A DNA stretch of 64,000 nt from DATARH01 sp035550515 (GTDB lineage Bacteria > Pseudomonadota > Alphaproteobacteria > ATCC43930 > CGMCC-115725), in the NCBI GenBank assembly GCA_035550515.1, contig DASZOZ010000039.1, forward strand, positions 1-64,000, written 5' to 3'. Positions 34,890-43,620 of this stretch are shown here, in pieces. Within the stretch, counting starts at the first letter, position 1, and each line of letters opens with the position of its first letter. The notes beneath the pieces were generated by a model. The model was not told the origin of the DNA, ran no database searches, and saw only the letters and a program-made list of their open reading frames with translations. Both the position numbers and the translations under genes were made by a program.

Positions 34890-36248
34890 ATGTTCGAACG
34901 AAGTAAACATCCGAACCTGAAACGACTGATTGGTTCCGATAAGCAGCTCTCCGCCCGGGGGAGCGGGCGACGACTGGCCGGAGGCGCTCAACAGCTCCGT
35001 TCACGAACGAGAAGCGGCCTCTTTCTGCTGTGTAAATTGCTCCGGCGCGCCATCCGGGCCGGCGAACTGGTGCTTGTCGACGCTTACGGAGCAACCCACC
35101 GTTTCGGCCGGCCCGGGGGAATTCCCTTCGTAAGGCTCAAGCTGCACGACCCGACCCTTCACTGGAAGCTCATTCGAAATTCGGGCCTTCATTTCGGTGA
35201 AGGCTATATGAGGGGCGCGATCACCCTAGAAGAAGGATCGATCCGCGACCTCGCCGAAATCGCCGCGAGGAATGTACGAAACGGCTCGCTGATGCCGATG
35301 CGGCTGCCGGCATGGTTGCGAGCCGCGTTGCGGTCCTGGCAACAACACAATCCCGTCCGGCAAGCGCGAGCCAACGCAGCCCATCATTACGACCGGCCCG
35401 AGCGATTGTACGATCTCTTCCTCGACGCCGATCGGCAATATTCCTGCGCTTATTTCACTGAACCGGACCAGACGCTCGAGGTAGCCCAGGAAAACAAGAA
35501 ACGGCATATCGCCGCCAAACTCCTACTGGCGCCGCACCTGCGTGTGCTCGACATCGGGTCGGGCTGGGGCGGCCTCGCTCTTCACCTTGCCGCCACAACG
35601 GGGGCGGATGTGACGGGATTGACACTCTCGCGCGAGCAGCTTCGGGCGGCGGAAGAGCGCGCACAGGCCGCTGGATTGGCGGACCAGGTCCGCTTTTACC
35701 TGCGGGATTACCGGGAGGAAACCGGCACTTACGATCGGATCGTCTCGGTCGGGATGTTCGAGCATGTCGGGGTCGGGTACTACAAAGTGTTCTTCGATAA
35801 GCTGAAAACACTGCTCCGGCCCGATGGGATCGCCTTGATCCATTCGATCGGCCGGATGGACGGTCCAGGTCTGACCAGTCCTTGGCTACGAAAATACATT
35901 TTTCCCGGCGGCTATGTGCCCGCACTCTCCGAAGTCCTGCCGATCGTCGAGTCACTGGGCTTCTGGGTCACCGATATCGAGATCTTGCGGCTTCATTACG
36001 CCGACACCCTGAAAGAGTGGCATGCCCGCTTCGAACGACACCGCGGCGAGTTAGCAGACTTGTACGGTGAAGAATTCTGCCGGATGTGGGAGCTGTATCT
36101 GGCGAGCGCCGAGATGCAGTTCCGTCACGAAAACACAATGGTCTTCCAGCTTCAATTGGCAAAGGCGGTCGACGCCGTCCCGATCACTCGAAATTACATG
36201 TTTGCCGACGCTGCGGCCTCTCAGCAGGGAGAGATAAATGGCGGGTGA
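34890..36248 (+). CDS. Cyclopropane-fatty-acyl-phospholipid synthase-like methyltransferase
   Basis: A 452-aa enzyme. The N-terminal lipid-binding region (residues 30-130) has HFGEGYMRGAITLEEG. The linker has NAAHHYDRPERLYDLFLDAD and YSCAYF, then a Rossmann SAM site VLDIGSGWGGLALHLA near residue 217 and GLTLSREQL. MFEHVG and the final ENTMVFQLQLAK are also family blocks. It would transfer a methylene from SAM to unsaturated phospholipid acyl chains, making membranes less permeable. It is the first gene of an operon with rppH and hisE under fluoride riboswitch 6. Confidence 0.93.
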   Translation: MFERSKHPNLKRLIGSDKQLSARGSGRRLAGGAQQLRSRTRSGLFLLCKLLRRAIRAGELVLVDAYGATHRFGRPGGIPFVRLKLHDPTLHWKLIRNSGLHFGEGYMRGAITLEEGSIRDLAEIAARNVRNGSLMPMRLPAWLRAALRSWQQHNPVRQARANAAHHYDRPERLYDLFLDADRQYSCAYFTEPDQTLEVAQENKKRHIAAKLLLAPHLRVLDIGSGWGGLALHLAATTGADVTGLTLSREQLRAAEERAQAAGLADQVRFYLRDYREETGTYDRIVSVGMFEHVGVGYYKVFFDKLKTLLRPDGIALIHSIGRMDGPGLTSPWLRKYIFPGGYVPALSEVLPIVESLGFWVTDIEILRLHYADTLKEWHARFERHRGELADLYGEEFCRMWELYLASAEMQFRHENTMVFQLQLAKAVDAVPITRNYMFADAAASQQGEINGG

Positions 36249-36846
36249 CGATGCCGAATACCGGGCAGGCGTGGGCATGATGCTGCTCAATCGGAAAGGC
36301 GAGGTGTTTGTCGCGCGCCGCGTGGATGTTCCGGGCGAAGCCTGGCAAATGCCGCAAGGCGGGATCGACGACGGTGAAGAACCTCGCGAAGCGGCGCTCC
36401 GCGAGCTCAAGGAGGAGATCGGCACCGATCAGGCGGTCATTGTGGCCGAGAGCAAGGGCTGGCTGCGCTATGACCTCCCGCCGGAGGTCATCGCGAATGC
36501 CCGGCACCCGTTGAAGCGGGGCCAGCGGCAAAAGTGGTTCGTGATGCGCTTCACCGGAACGGACAGCGAAATCAATCTCGACACAGAGCACCCTGAGTTC
36601 AACGCGTGGAAATGGGTGCCGGTCGATCAACTGCCCCATCTCATCGTTTCGTTCAAGCAGCAATTGTATGTCGACGTGTTAGCGGAGTTCTCCCAAACGG
36701 CTCTGGGTTGGAACGGCCTGCTCACCGAACTGATGGCCGACCCGATCGTCCGGATGCGGATGGCAGCCGACAGTGTGACAGAGAACGAACTGTTCGACCT
36801 GTTGGGCCGGGTTGCTGCAAATCTGCGCGGGGGCGAGGGGCAATGA
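36238..36846 (+). CDS. rppH: RNA pyrophosphohydrolase RppH-like Nudix hydrolase
   Basis: A 202-aa protein overlapping the upstream stop by 11 bp. The Nudix box is at residues 41-62 (GG...E....AALRELKEEIG). YRAGVGMMLLNRKG at the start, GWLRYDLP, RGQRQKWFVMRF and FNAWKWVPVDQLPHLIV are RppH blocks. The family removes pyrophosphate from RNA 5' ends or cleaves dinucleoside polyphosphates. It is longer than the usual 155-165 aa by a C-terminal helical tail. It sits between CFA synthase and HisE in a fluoride-controlled operon, so it is probably a second copy specialised for fluoride stress. Confidence 0.9.
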   Translation: MAGDDAEYRAGVGMMLLNRKGEVFVARRVDVPGEAWQMPQGGIDDGEEPREAALRELKEEIGTDQAVIVAESKGWLRYDLPPEVIANARHPLKRGQRQKWFVMRFTGTDSEINLDTEHPEFNAWKWVPVDQLPHLIVSFKQQLYVDVLAEFSQTALGWNGLLTELMADPIVRMRMAADSVTENELFDLLGRVAANLRGGEGQ

Positions 36847-37184
36847 CCGGACGGTCACGGCTGGAGGGCGCCCTCGAACGGTTGGCCGAGGGCGTGAGAA
36901 ACGCCACGGAAGACCGCCACCCTCGGACAGTAAAGCTTCTGGCGGGCGGACGATTGCGGGTCGCTCAGAAGCTGGGAGAGGAAGCGATCGAGGTCGGGCT
37001 CGAAGCCGCGATCGGCAACCGCGAAGGCGTCATTCGGGAGAGCGCCGATCTGTTGTATCAGCTCGTGGTGGCATGGGCCTGCATGGACATCCTGCCCGAC
37101 GAGATCTGGTGGGAGATGCGCCGCCGCGAACTCGCAATCGGTTTGGCCGAGAAGCTGCCGAAACCGGTAAACGACCCGGCATGA
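36843..37184 (+). CDS. hisE: HisE-like phosphoribosyl-ATP pyrophosphohydrolase
   Basis: A 113-aa all-alpha NTP-pyrophosphohydrolase. The ATG overlaps the rppH stop as ATGA. The metal site has GEEAIEVGLE (Glu46, Glu47, Glu50) and RESADLLYQL (Glu66, Asp69), the paired ExxE/ExxD of HisE/MazG folds. HisE releases PPi from phosphoribosyl-ATP in histidine synthesis. No other his gene is nearby, so this is likely a stand-alone paralogue, possibly acting on another nucleotide. Confidence 0.88.
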   Translation: MTGRSRLEGALERLAEGVRNATEDRHPRTVKLLAGGRLRVAQKLGEEAIEVGLEAAIGNREGVIRESADLLYQLVVAWACMDILPDEIWWEMRRRELAIGLAEKLPKPVNDPA

Positions 37185-37286
37185 GCGAGAGCAAAGCCGG
37201 TTATCTCGAGCAGCCAGTATCGGTCCCGGTTCCCTCGCACATTGCTCGACATCGGTCTTTCCTGCCGACCGTGTCGCCGCGGTGTA

Positions 37287-38567
37287 CTAGGTGCAAGCTG
37301 CGAATGGGTTCGAAAACAGCGCAGCGGACCCCAAATCCTGCTCGATCTCCAGTAGGCGATTATATTTGGCGGTCCGTTCGCTGCGGCTGAGTGAGCCGCA
37401 CTTGATCTGCCCGCCGCCCATCGCGACGGCAAAATCCGCCATGAACGGATCCTCGGTTTCGCCGGAACGATGCGACACGACGAAATTCCAGCCCGCCTCG
37501 CGGCAAAGCTCGACGGCGGCAATGGTTTCGGTGACCGTGCCAATCTGATTAAGCTTGATCAGGACCGCATTGGTAGTGCTTTCGGCAACGCCGCGCCTGA
37601 TGAAATCGGTGTTGGTGACATAGATATCGTCACCAACGATCTGTATGCGGCCGCCGAGGCGCGCGGTATGATCGCGAAACCCCGCCCAGTCGTTTTCGGC
37701 CAGCCCGTCCTCTAGCGAGACGATAGGATATTTTCCGAGCCAGGTTTCGTAGAGCGACGTCAATTCAGCGCTGCTGAGGGACGACGTGCCTTGGGCCAGG
37801 ACATAGGAGCCGTTGGTAAAAAACGAGCTCGCCGCCGGGTCGAGTGCGATCGCGAGATCCTCCCCGGGCGCGAAGCCGGCGGCGTCGATCGCTTCGACGA
37901 GTAGCGCGCACGCCTCCTCATTGCTCGAAAGACGCGGTGCAAAGCCGCCCTCGTCGCCGACACCCGTTGCGTAACCCTTCTGCGCGAGCAGTTTTTTCAG
38001 GGCGTGAAATGTCTCTGCGCCAAACCTGATAGCCTCGGAAAAGCAGGGCGCACCGACCGGCACGATCATGAATTCCTGGAAATCGATGCCGTTATCGGCG
38101 TGCTTTCCGCCGTTCAAGACGTTCATCATCGGCATCGGCAGCCGCCGGGTGGTCGCACCGCCGAGATAAGCGTAAAGCGGCAGCTCCGCTGCAGCCGCGG
38201 CGGCCCGGCAAACCGCCATCGATACGCCCAGAATGGCGTTAGCGCCGAGCTTCGACTTGTTGGGCGTGCCGTCCAACTCGATCATGCGGCGGTCGATCTC
38301 GGTTTGTCGGCTAGGGTCCATGCCGAGGAGAGCCGGGGCGATCACATCGCGTACCGCCGCAACGGCCTGGCGCACGCCGCGGCCTCCATAGCGGGCCGCG
38401 TCGCCGTCGCGTTTTTCGGCCGCCTCGTTTTCACCGGTCGAGGCGCCCGAAGGCACCGACGCGGACACCGCAAGCCCCGAGGCTAGCGACAAACGAACAC
38501 GGACCGTCGGATTGCCGCGTGAATCAAGAATTTCGAACGCGGTCAGCGACGCGATGGTTCGGTCCAT
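37287..38567 (-). CDS. eno: Enolase (second copy, fluoride-riboswitch operon)
   Basis: A 426-aa enzyme of normal length, from the ATG at 38567 (AAGGAG upstream, right after the dynamin stop). ILDSRGNPTVRV at the start, PSGASTGENEA loop, NGGKHADNGIDFQEFMIVP, GDEGGFAP, the metal-ligand region LEDGLAENDW, GDDIYVTN, catalytic Lys in VLIKLNQIGTVTET and SHRSGETED are all present, so catalysis should be intact. Deviations from housekeeping enolases include DIYVTN for DLFVTN and MGGGQIKCGSLSRSER for TGAGQIKTGAPSRSER. Enolase is classically inhibited by fluoride plus phosphate and Mg; a riboswitch-induced copy may be resistant or simply raise dosage. Confidence 0.95.
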   Translation of the reverse strand: MDRTIASLTAFEILDSRGNPTVRVRLSLASGLAVSASVPSGASTGENEAAEKRDGDAARYGGRGVRQAVAAVRDVIAPALLGMDPSRQTEIDRRMIELDGTPNKSKLGANAILGVSMAVCRAAAAAAELPLYAYLGGATTRRLPMPMMNVLNGGKHADNGIDFQEFMIVPVGAPCFSEAIRFGAETFHALKKLLAQKGYATGVGDEGGFAPRLSSNEEACALLVEAIDAAGFAPGEDLAIALDPAASSFFTNGSYVLAQGTSSLSSAELTSLYETWLGKYPIVSLEDGLAENDWAGFRDHTARLGGRIQIVGDDIYVTNTDFIRRGVAESTTNAVLIKLNQIGTVTETIAAVELCREAGWNFVVSHRSGETEDPFMADFAVAMGGGQIKCGSLSRSERTAKYNRLLEIEQDLGSAALFSNPFAACT

Positions 38568-38568
38568 G

Positions 38569-40440
38569 TCAGCCATCTCCTTCGTCGCCCGCGGCAAGGG
38601 CCAGCTCCGGTTCCACTCGCTGCTTCTCGCGCTGCTGCAACACGTTCAAGCGGTCGAGCAGCGCGGCGATCTGTTCTTGAGTCGAGCGCAGGCGCTGCAA
38701 GTCGGCTTCGGCCTCGCCGGCGCGAAGCCGCCTGCTCTCCTGCGCCGCGGCAATGGCGCCGCGCGTGGCCTCGATCGCCTCCCCCAGACGTTCGTCAAAC
38801 CAGCGCGAAAAGCGCCGAAACGCGTCGTCGACGTTTTGCAACGTCGCCCAGCGCAAATTCTCGACGTTCCGGGCGACGAGGTCGTCGACCTCTGCGCTCA
38901 GCCGACGTTTTGCCCGCGTTCGCGCTGCGATGGCAGGCAGAAACCGATCGATGACACCGCCGCTCAACGGCAGCAGCGTCTCATGCCATTTTTGCGTTAC
39001 CCAGTAGGGCGCGCGGGCAGTGACGAAGCTTTCGGTGGTTTCGCGGGTTGGGCAAGGGATGTCGAAAAGCTCCGCGGCGCTTTTGCGAACGGCGGCGATG
39101 ACCGTCTCGGCACGGTCGACATGGCCCGCAAGATTCTCGTCCAATTCGTCGGCGATCTGCCGTGCGGCCCGCTCGAGCGCTGCTTGGAAAAGCCCGGGGA
39201 TGGCCTCGGCGATCAAGCTCTTGGCTGCTTCTTCGGCCTTCGCAGCCGGACGCATGTCCGAGAACGCGGCATCGGCAAGCGCGAGCAGGCTCGTCCGCGC
39301 TTCGCTTCTCAAGAGCTCGGCGCGTTGCTCGACGCTTTGCCGCATGCGCCGCCGATCCCCGCCCAAAAGATCGGCGGCCAGGAGGCGCTGACGCTCGATA
39401 TCGGCGACGGCCTCGCCAAATCGCCGCGCCCGCGCCGCAAGCTCTTCGATCGGCATTTCGAGCGCCCGGACCGCGAGCGCCGCGTCGGAGCGCGCGAGAT
39501 CCAGGATGGTTGCAGCTTTTTGCGTGATGGCGGTCCGGAGGATGTCGCGTTTGGCATGGAGCATCGTCACGGCCAAATGCGCCTCGATCGCGGCAAGACC
39601 GCTGGATTCCACGGCCGCTTTGTCCTGCTCGTGCTTCGCTCTGAGGGCGTTGCGGGCGGAGAGTTCGAAAATCACAGGGGCCGCAAGAGACGCAGAATGA
39701 TCGCGCAAAGCCTGCCTGAGGAAGTCTGCGGCGCTCCGGCGCTCAGCCGCCGGCAGATAGTCGACCTTGTTGAGAATGAATAGGATCGGGGAGATGCCCG
39801 CCCGCGCGCGATCAAGATAGTCCAGTTCGGCCGCGGTGATCGGCGGGTCGACCGAAACAACGAAGAACGCCGCGTCGCATTCGGGCAGCACCTGGAGGGC
39901 GGCGTCGGTGTTGTGGCGCAAGGTAGAACCGATGCCGGGCGTGTCGATAAGTTCAATCCCGGAAGCGAGCATAGCGGCCGGGAGCGAAACCTCGACCCGG
40001 GCAACGCCGGCCCTATTGCGCGGATTTCCTTCCTCGGTCACATAGCGCCGCAACAGGGCGGCGATGTCGCGGGGATCAGCCGCGACCACCTTTTCTGGGA
40101 GCCGGCCGTCGAGGTAACTCACTTCGGCTTGGTTGTCCGGTCCCCAGCGGAGAAATGTGGGAATGGCCGTGAGTGGAACGACGCCGGACGGCAGCAAGTC
40201 GCAGCCGAGCAGAGCATTCAAGAATGTGCTCTTTCCGCGCTTGAATTGCCCTAGGACCGCAACCCGCAATCGTCCGGCGGAAAGTCTGCCTGCCAGCTCG
40301 TCAAGCCGCTGGGAAAGAAGGCGGCCGGCCGGCCAGACGCCGGCCAGGCAGTCCGAGGCTGAGACAAGCAAGGATAGCAGCCGATCGCTGGTCCTGCCGT
40401 CTCGCGCCGGTTGGGCCGGATCGGATTGGGGTACTGCCAT
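38569..40440 (-). CDS. Dynamin-like GTPase (BDLP type)
   Basis: A 623-aa protein with P-loop GQFKRGKST (residues 64-72), G2 in PLTAIPTFLRWG, G3 DTPGIGS near residue 165 and G4 NKVD. The long C-terminal half is helical, like bacterial dynamin-like proteins, with an acidic C-terminal tail. It differs from the first dynamin in lacking the Cys motifs. First gene of a two-gene operon with enolase, the enolase ATG lying 1 nt after its stop. AGGAG before its ATG is part of the riboswitch-7 helix. Such GTPases reshape or repair membranes; the link with fluoride is only the riboswitch. Confidence 0.88.
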   Translation of the reverse strand: MAVPQSDPAQPARDGRTSDRLLSLLVSASDCLAGVWPAGRLLSQRLDELAGRLSAGRLRVAVLGQFKRGKSTFLNALLGCDLLPSGVVPLTAIPTFLRWGPDNQAEVSYLDGRLPEKVVAADPRDIAALLRRYVTEEGNPRNRAGVARVEVSLPAAMLASGIELIDTPGIGSTLRHNTDAALQVLPECDAAFFVVSVDPPITAAELDYLDRARAGISPILFILNKVDYLPAAERRSAADFLRQALRDHSASLAAPVIFELSARNALRAKHEQDKAAVESSGLAAIEAHLAVTMLHAKRDILRTAITQKAATILDLARSDAALAVRALEMPIEELAARARRFGEAVADIERQRLLAADLLGGDRRRMRQSVEQRAELLRSEARTSLLALADAAFSDMRPAAKAEEAAKSLIAEAIPGLFQAALERAARQIADELDENLAGHVDRAETVIAAVRKSAAELFDIPCPTRETTESFVTARAPYWVTQKWHETLLPLSGGVIDRFLPAIAARTRAKRRLSAEVDDLVARNVENLRWATLQNVDDAFRRFSRWFDERLGEAIEATRGAIAAAQESRRLRAGEAEADLQRLRSTQEQIAALLDRLNVLQQREKQRVEPELALAAGDEGDG

Positions 40441-40446
40441 GACTCG

Positions 40447-40540
40447 CTCCTGAACCGGCTAACGCTCGGGCGCTTCGGTTTGCAGGAGTCATTAGCCGCC
40501 CGAGTGCGGCGGCGGTTAAAGGCGAACCCCATCGCCTGAG
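40447..40540 (-). promoter_or_regulatory. Fluoride riboswitch 7 with SD-sequestering helix
   Basis: Aptamer 40482-40540 on the minus strand: GGCG-ATGGGGTT-CGCC, TTTAACCGCCGCC, ACTC, GGGCGGCTAATGACTCCTGC. The 3' strand CTCCTG pairs with CAGGAG (the ribosome site of the dynamin gene), extended by AACCG/CGGTT across a 2-nt bulge (plus-strand 40447-40457 with 40476-40488). The architecture is the same as riboswitch 2, also before a dynamin gene. Confidence 0.9.
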
Positions 40541-40669
40541 CTGAGATTGCTGGCCGCTATCAGTAAAGTCAAGGAGCGGCAAGGCGGCGCGATCGCCCTT
40601 CCAGCCGCAGAAACTCAATGCCGAAACAGGTTGCAGCGCGGCTGCGGGAGAGTATCTTAGCGCCCATTG

Positions 40670-40720
40670 ATGGGAATGGAGTTTCCCGAAACCGCCCGCA
40701 AGGGCTGATGACTCCTACCG
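40670..40720 (+). promoter_or_regulatory. Fluoride riboswitch 8
   Basis: GGG-AATGGAGTTT-CCC (40672-40687), GAAACCGCCC, GCAA tetraloop, GGGCTGATGACTCCTACC. Loop GGAGT matches ACTCC. The ACTCC strand can instead form ACTCC-TA-CCGC with GCGG-TG-GGAGT just downstream. Very similar in sequence to riboswitch 5, indicating duplication. Confidence 0.92.
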
Positions 40721-40748
40721 CGGTTGGCGGTGGGAGTGCGCCCGAAGA

Positions 40749-40776
40749 CCCGCCGCCGGAGGCGGGTTTTTCTTTT
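40749..40776 (+). terminator. Riboswitch 8 terminator hairpin
   Basis: CCCGCC (40749-40754), GCCGGA loop, GGCGGG (40761-40766), then TTTTTCTTTT. A strong intrinsic terminator between the aptamer and ilvD, consistent with transcriptional control. Confidence 0.8.
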
Positions 40777-40934
40777 CCCGTTTCCGCCCGCGCGATGGGA
40801 GCCGATGCGTGGGAGGGAGCGATGACTGGTCGTCAGACAATCGCGATCGACGATCGAACCGCCTCTGTATCGAGACCAACCGTCTCCGGCCGCTCACCGC
40901 GTCCGGTCCTCGATCAACCTGCCGGAGAACCCCG

Positions 40935-42653
40935 ATGACGATCGACAAGTCTCGCCTACCTAGCCGACACGTCACCATCGGGGCCGATCGGGCGCCTCAC
41001 CGGTCGTTTCTCTATTCGATGGGGCTGACCGAGGAGCAAATCAATCAGCCGTTGGTCGGGGTCGCGACCACCTGGAACGAAGCGGCGCCGTGCAACATTG
41101 CCCTGGCCCGCCAAGCCCAAGCCGCGAAGAAGGGCGTTGCCGCCGCAGGCGGAACACCGAGGGAATTCACCACGATCACCGTCACCGACGGGATCGCCAT
41201 GGGCCACGCCGGGATGAAGTCGTCCCTCGTCAGCCGTGAGGTGATTGCCGACTCCGTCGAGCTTACGATGCGCGGCCATTGCTACGACGCGCTGGTCGGC
41301 CTCGCCGGGTGCGACAAGTCGCTGCCCGGGCTGATGATGGTGATGCTCCGGCTGAACGTGCCATCGGTCTTCATGTATGGGGGTTCGATCCTGCCCGGGC
41401 GCTTCAAGGGCAGGGACGTCACGATCGGTGACGTGTTTGAGGGTGTCGGGGCGCACAACGTGGGGGAGCTGTCGGACGAGGACCTGCACGAGCTCGAATG
41501 CGTCGCGTGCCCGTCGGCAGGCTCATGCGGCGGCCTCTTCACTGCCAATACAATGGCCTGCGTTTCCGAAGCGATCGGTCTGGCGCTGCCCGGCTCGGCA
41601 GGGGCGCCGGCTCCGTACGACTCCCGCGACGCCTATGCCGAGGCGTCGGGCCAAGCGGTCATGGAACTGCTCCGCCGGAACATCCGCCCGCGCGACATCG
41701 TGACCCGCGAAGCGATCGAGAATGCGGCGATGATCGTGACGGCGGCCGGCGGCTCGACCAATGGCGGTTTACACATCCCGGCCATCGCGCACGAGGCGGG
41801 AATTGAATTCTCGCTGCATGATTTCGGCAGGATATCGGAGAAAACGCCCTATATCGGCGATTTGAAGCCCGGCGGCCGCTACGTGATGAAGGACCTGCAC
41901 GATATCGGCGGCGTGCCGGTCTTGATGAAGGCGCTTTTGGACGGCGGCTATCTGCACGGCGATTGCCTCACCGTCACCGGCAAGACTGTCGCCGAAAACC
42001 TGCGCTCGGTGCAGTTTCCGGCCGGGCAGGAAGTCGTGGCGCCGACCGCGCGGCCTTTAGCTGCGACCGGCGGCCACGTCGTCTTGCAGGGGAATCTCGC
42101 GCCTCAAGGCGGGCTCATCAAGGTGGCAGGGATGAAGTCGGCGGTGCGGTTCAGCGGACCGGCGCGCTGCTTTGATTGCGAGGAGGACGCTTTCGCCGCG
42201 GTCACCTCGCGGCGCTACAAGGAAGGAGATGTCTTCATCATTCGCTACGAGGGACCGCGCGGCGGGCCCGGCATGCGGGAGATGTTGTCGACCACGGCCG
42301 CATTGTTTGGCCAAGGAATGGGTGAAAAAGTGGCGCTGATTACCGACGGCCGCTTTTCCGGTGCCACGCACGGCTTTTCGATCGGCCACGTCGGCCCGGA
42401 GGCGGCAGTCGGCGGGCCTATCGCGCTCATCAACGATGGCGACTTGATCACGATCGACACCGAGGCCGGCAGGCTCGATGTCGCGCTCAGCGAGGGCGAG
42501 CTTGCAGCGCGCCGCCGCGCGTGGAAGCCCCGGGTGAACGACTACCAGTCGGGTGCGTTGTGGCGCTATGCGCAGACCGTCGGCGATGCCGAAAAGGGCG
42601 CCGTCACGCACCCCGGCGCAAGAATGGAGACTCATACCTACGCGGATATTTGA
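40935..42653 (+). CDS. ilvD: Dihydroxy-acid dehydratase (IlvD/Edd family)
   Basis: A 572-aa enzyme from the ATG at 40935 (GGAG upstream). LPSRHVTIGADRAPHRSFLY and GVATTWNEAAPCNIAL open the protein. Fe-S ligand Cys residues are in APCN, AGCDKSLPG and GSCGGLFTANTMA. GGSTNGGLHIPAIA and the carbamylated-Lys/Mg region follow, and the C-terminal beta domain ends with GRFSGATHGFSIGHVGPEA. It dehydrates dihydroxy-acids in branched-chain amino acid synthesis or a sugar acid in related family members. It is Mg- and Fe-S-dependent. It is downstream of riboswitch 8 and followed 15 bp later by a universal stress protein gene. No other ilv gene is near, so it is likely a paralogue. Confidence 0.93.
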   Translation: MTIDKSRLPSRHVTIGADRAPHRSFLYSMGLTEEQINQPLVGVATTWNEAAPCNIALARQAQAAKKGVAAAGGTPREFTTITVTDGIAMGHAGMKSSLVSREVIADSVELTMRGHCYDALVGLAGCDKSLPGLMMVMLRLNVPSVFMYGGSILPGRFKGRDVTIGDVFEGVGAHNVGELSDEDLHELECVACPSAGSCGGLFTANTMACVSEAIGLALPGSAGAPAPYDSRDAYAEASGQAVMELLRRNIRPRDIVTREAIENAAMIVTAAGGSTNGGLHIPAIAHEAGIEFSLHDFGRISEKTPYIGDLKPGGRYVMKDLHDIGGVPVLMKALLDGGYLHGDCLTVTGKTVAENLRSVQFPAGQEVVAPTARPLAATGGHVVLQGNLAPQGGLIKVAGMKSAVRFSGPARCFDCEEDAFAAVTSRRYKEGDVFIIRYEGPRGGPGMREMLSTTAALFGQGMGEKVALITDGRFSGATHGFSIGHVGPEAAVGGPIALINDGDLITIDTEAGRLDVALSEGELAARRRAWKPRVNDYQSGALWRYAQTVGDAEKGAVTHPGARMETHTYADI

Positions 42654-42668
42654 GATGGGGAGCGTGCT

Positions 42669-43493
42669 ATGCACCGGCTCGTCCTCGTCATCGCCAATAG
42701 ACCAGCCGCTGTGTCGGCCTGTCTTTGCGCCGCCCGGGAAGCGGCCGACGTGCTCGCCGGCGCTCACGTGGAAACGCTCTTTATCAGGACCGACCCCGCC
42801 TCCGCGATCCTGCCGAGCGAGGAGGTGCTCACCGAAAGGCGGGAGGCAGAGATTTCGCGATGGAACACCGAGCGCGCCGATCGAGTGCGCGAAGCTTATG
42901 ATGCCTGGCTCGAATCGTGCGACACCGAGACCCAGGCGCGCTTCCATTGGACAATCGTCGAAAGCACGATCGAACGCGAGGTTCGCGAACGCGGAGCGGA
43001 AGCGGATCTGATCGTTCTGGCCCAGCCGGCTTTGTCCCGCGATTTCTACGGCGCACAAATCTTGCGAACCGCGGTGCTCGAATCCGACCGCCCAGTGCTG
43101 GTAATGCCGCGGCAAGGACCGACCACGCTGGGGCGGTCGGTCGCGATCTTGTGGGATGACCAGCGATCGACGACGAAAGCGGTGCTGAACGCCTTGCCGC
43201 TCCTGGCCAAAGCTTCTCACCTCATGTTGCTCTCCCCACAACATGACAATGGTGAGATGCCTTTCGCCGAACCCCGATTGCTGGTCAGTCACGACTTACA
43301 TGCCGATATCCGTGTGGTCGATTGGCCAAGCCATGGCGCCGGCGCATCCATTCTGAGCTACGCGCACCAACTCGGCGCTGATCTTTTGGTGATGGGGGCC
43401 TATGCCCGCCATCCGCTCGTAGAATTACTGACGGGCGGCCTGACCCGTTACATGAGTCGGCAGTCGGACCTGCCAATATTAATGCGCCACTGA
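42669..43493 (+). CDS. Universal stress protein (tandem UspA)
   Basis: A 274-aa protein with two UspA-like halves. The second half has the clearest signature: LGADLLVMGAYARHPLVELL followed by GGLTRYM and PILMRH, the ATP-binding motif form of the family (G-x2-x-G-x9-G). The first half has ADLIVLAQPALSRD and RPVLVMPRQ. The ATG follows GGGGAG. It is co-transcribed with ilvD under fluoride riboswitch 8. I recall UspA-type genes among reported fluoride-riboswitch targets. Confidence 0.88.
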   Translation: MHRLVLVIANRPAAVSACLCAAREAADVLAGAHVETLFIRTDPASAILPSEEVLTERREAEISRWNTERADRVREAYDAWLESCDTETQARFHWTIVESTIEREVRERGAEADLIVLAQPALSRDFYGAQILRTAVLESDRPVLVMPRQGPTTLGRSVAILWDDQRSTTKAVLNALPLLAKASHLMLLSPQHDNGEMPFAEPRLLVSHDLHADIRVVDWPSHGAGASILSYAHQLGADLLVMGAYARHPLVELLTGGLTRYMSRQSDLPILMRH

Positions 43494-43620
43494 GGGCGGC
43501 AAAGCGCCTGGCATGCGGAAGTCGCCAGCGACAAAACTTGGCTACGGCGTAATGCGTTCCTCAAGCAACTCTGATGCCGCGTGACAACGTTTCCCGAAGG
43601 GTTCCTCAAAACCGAGGGCC

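Noticed and set aside
40935..42653. Start of ilvD at the earlier in-frame codon near 40809
   Set aside because: It adds about 42 residues unlike the family; the ATG at 40935 matches the usual N-terminus (SRHVT.G..RAPHRS) and has a ribosome site.
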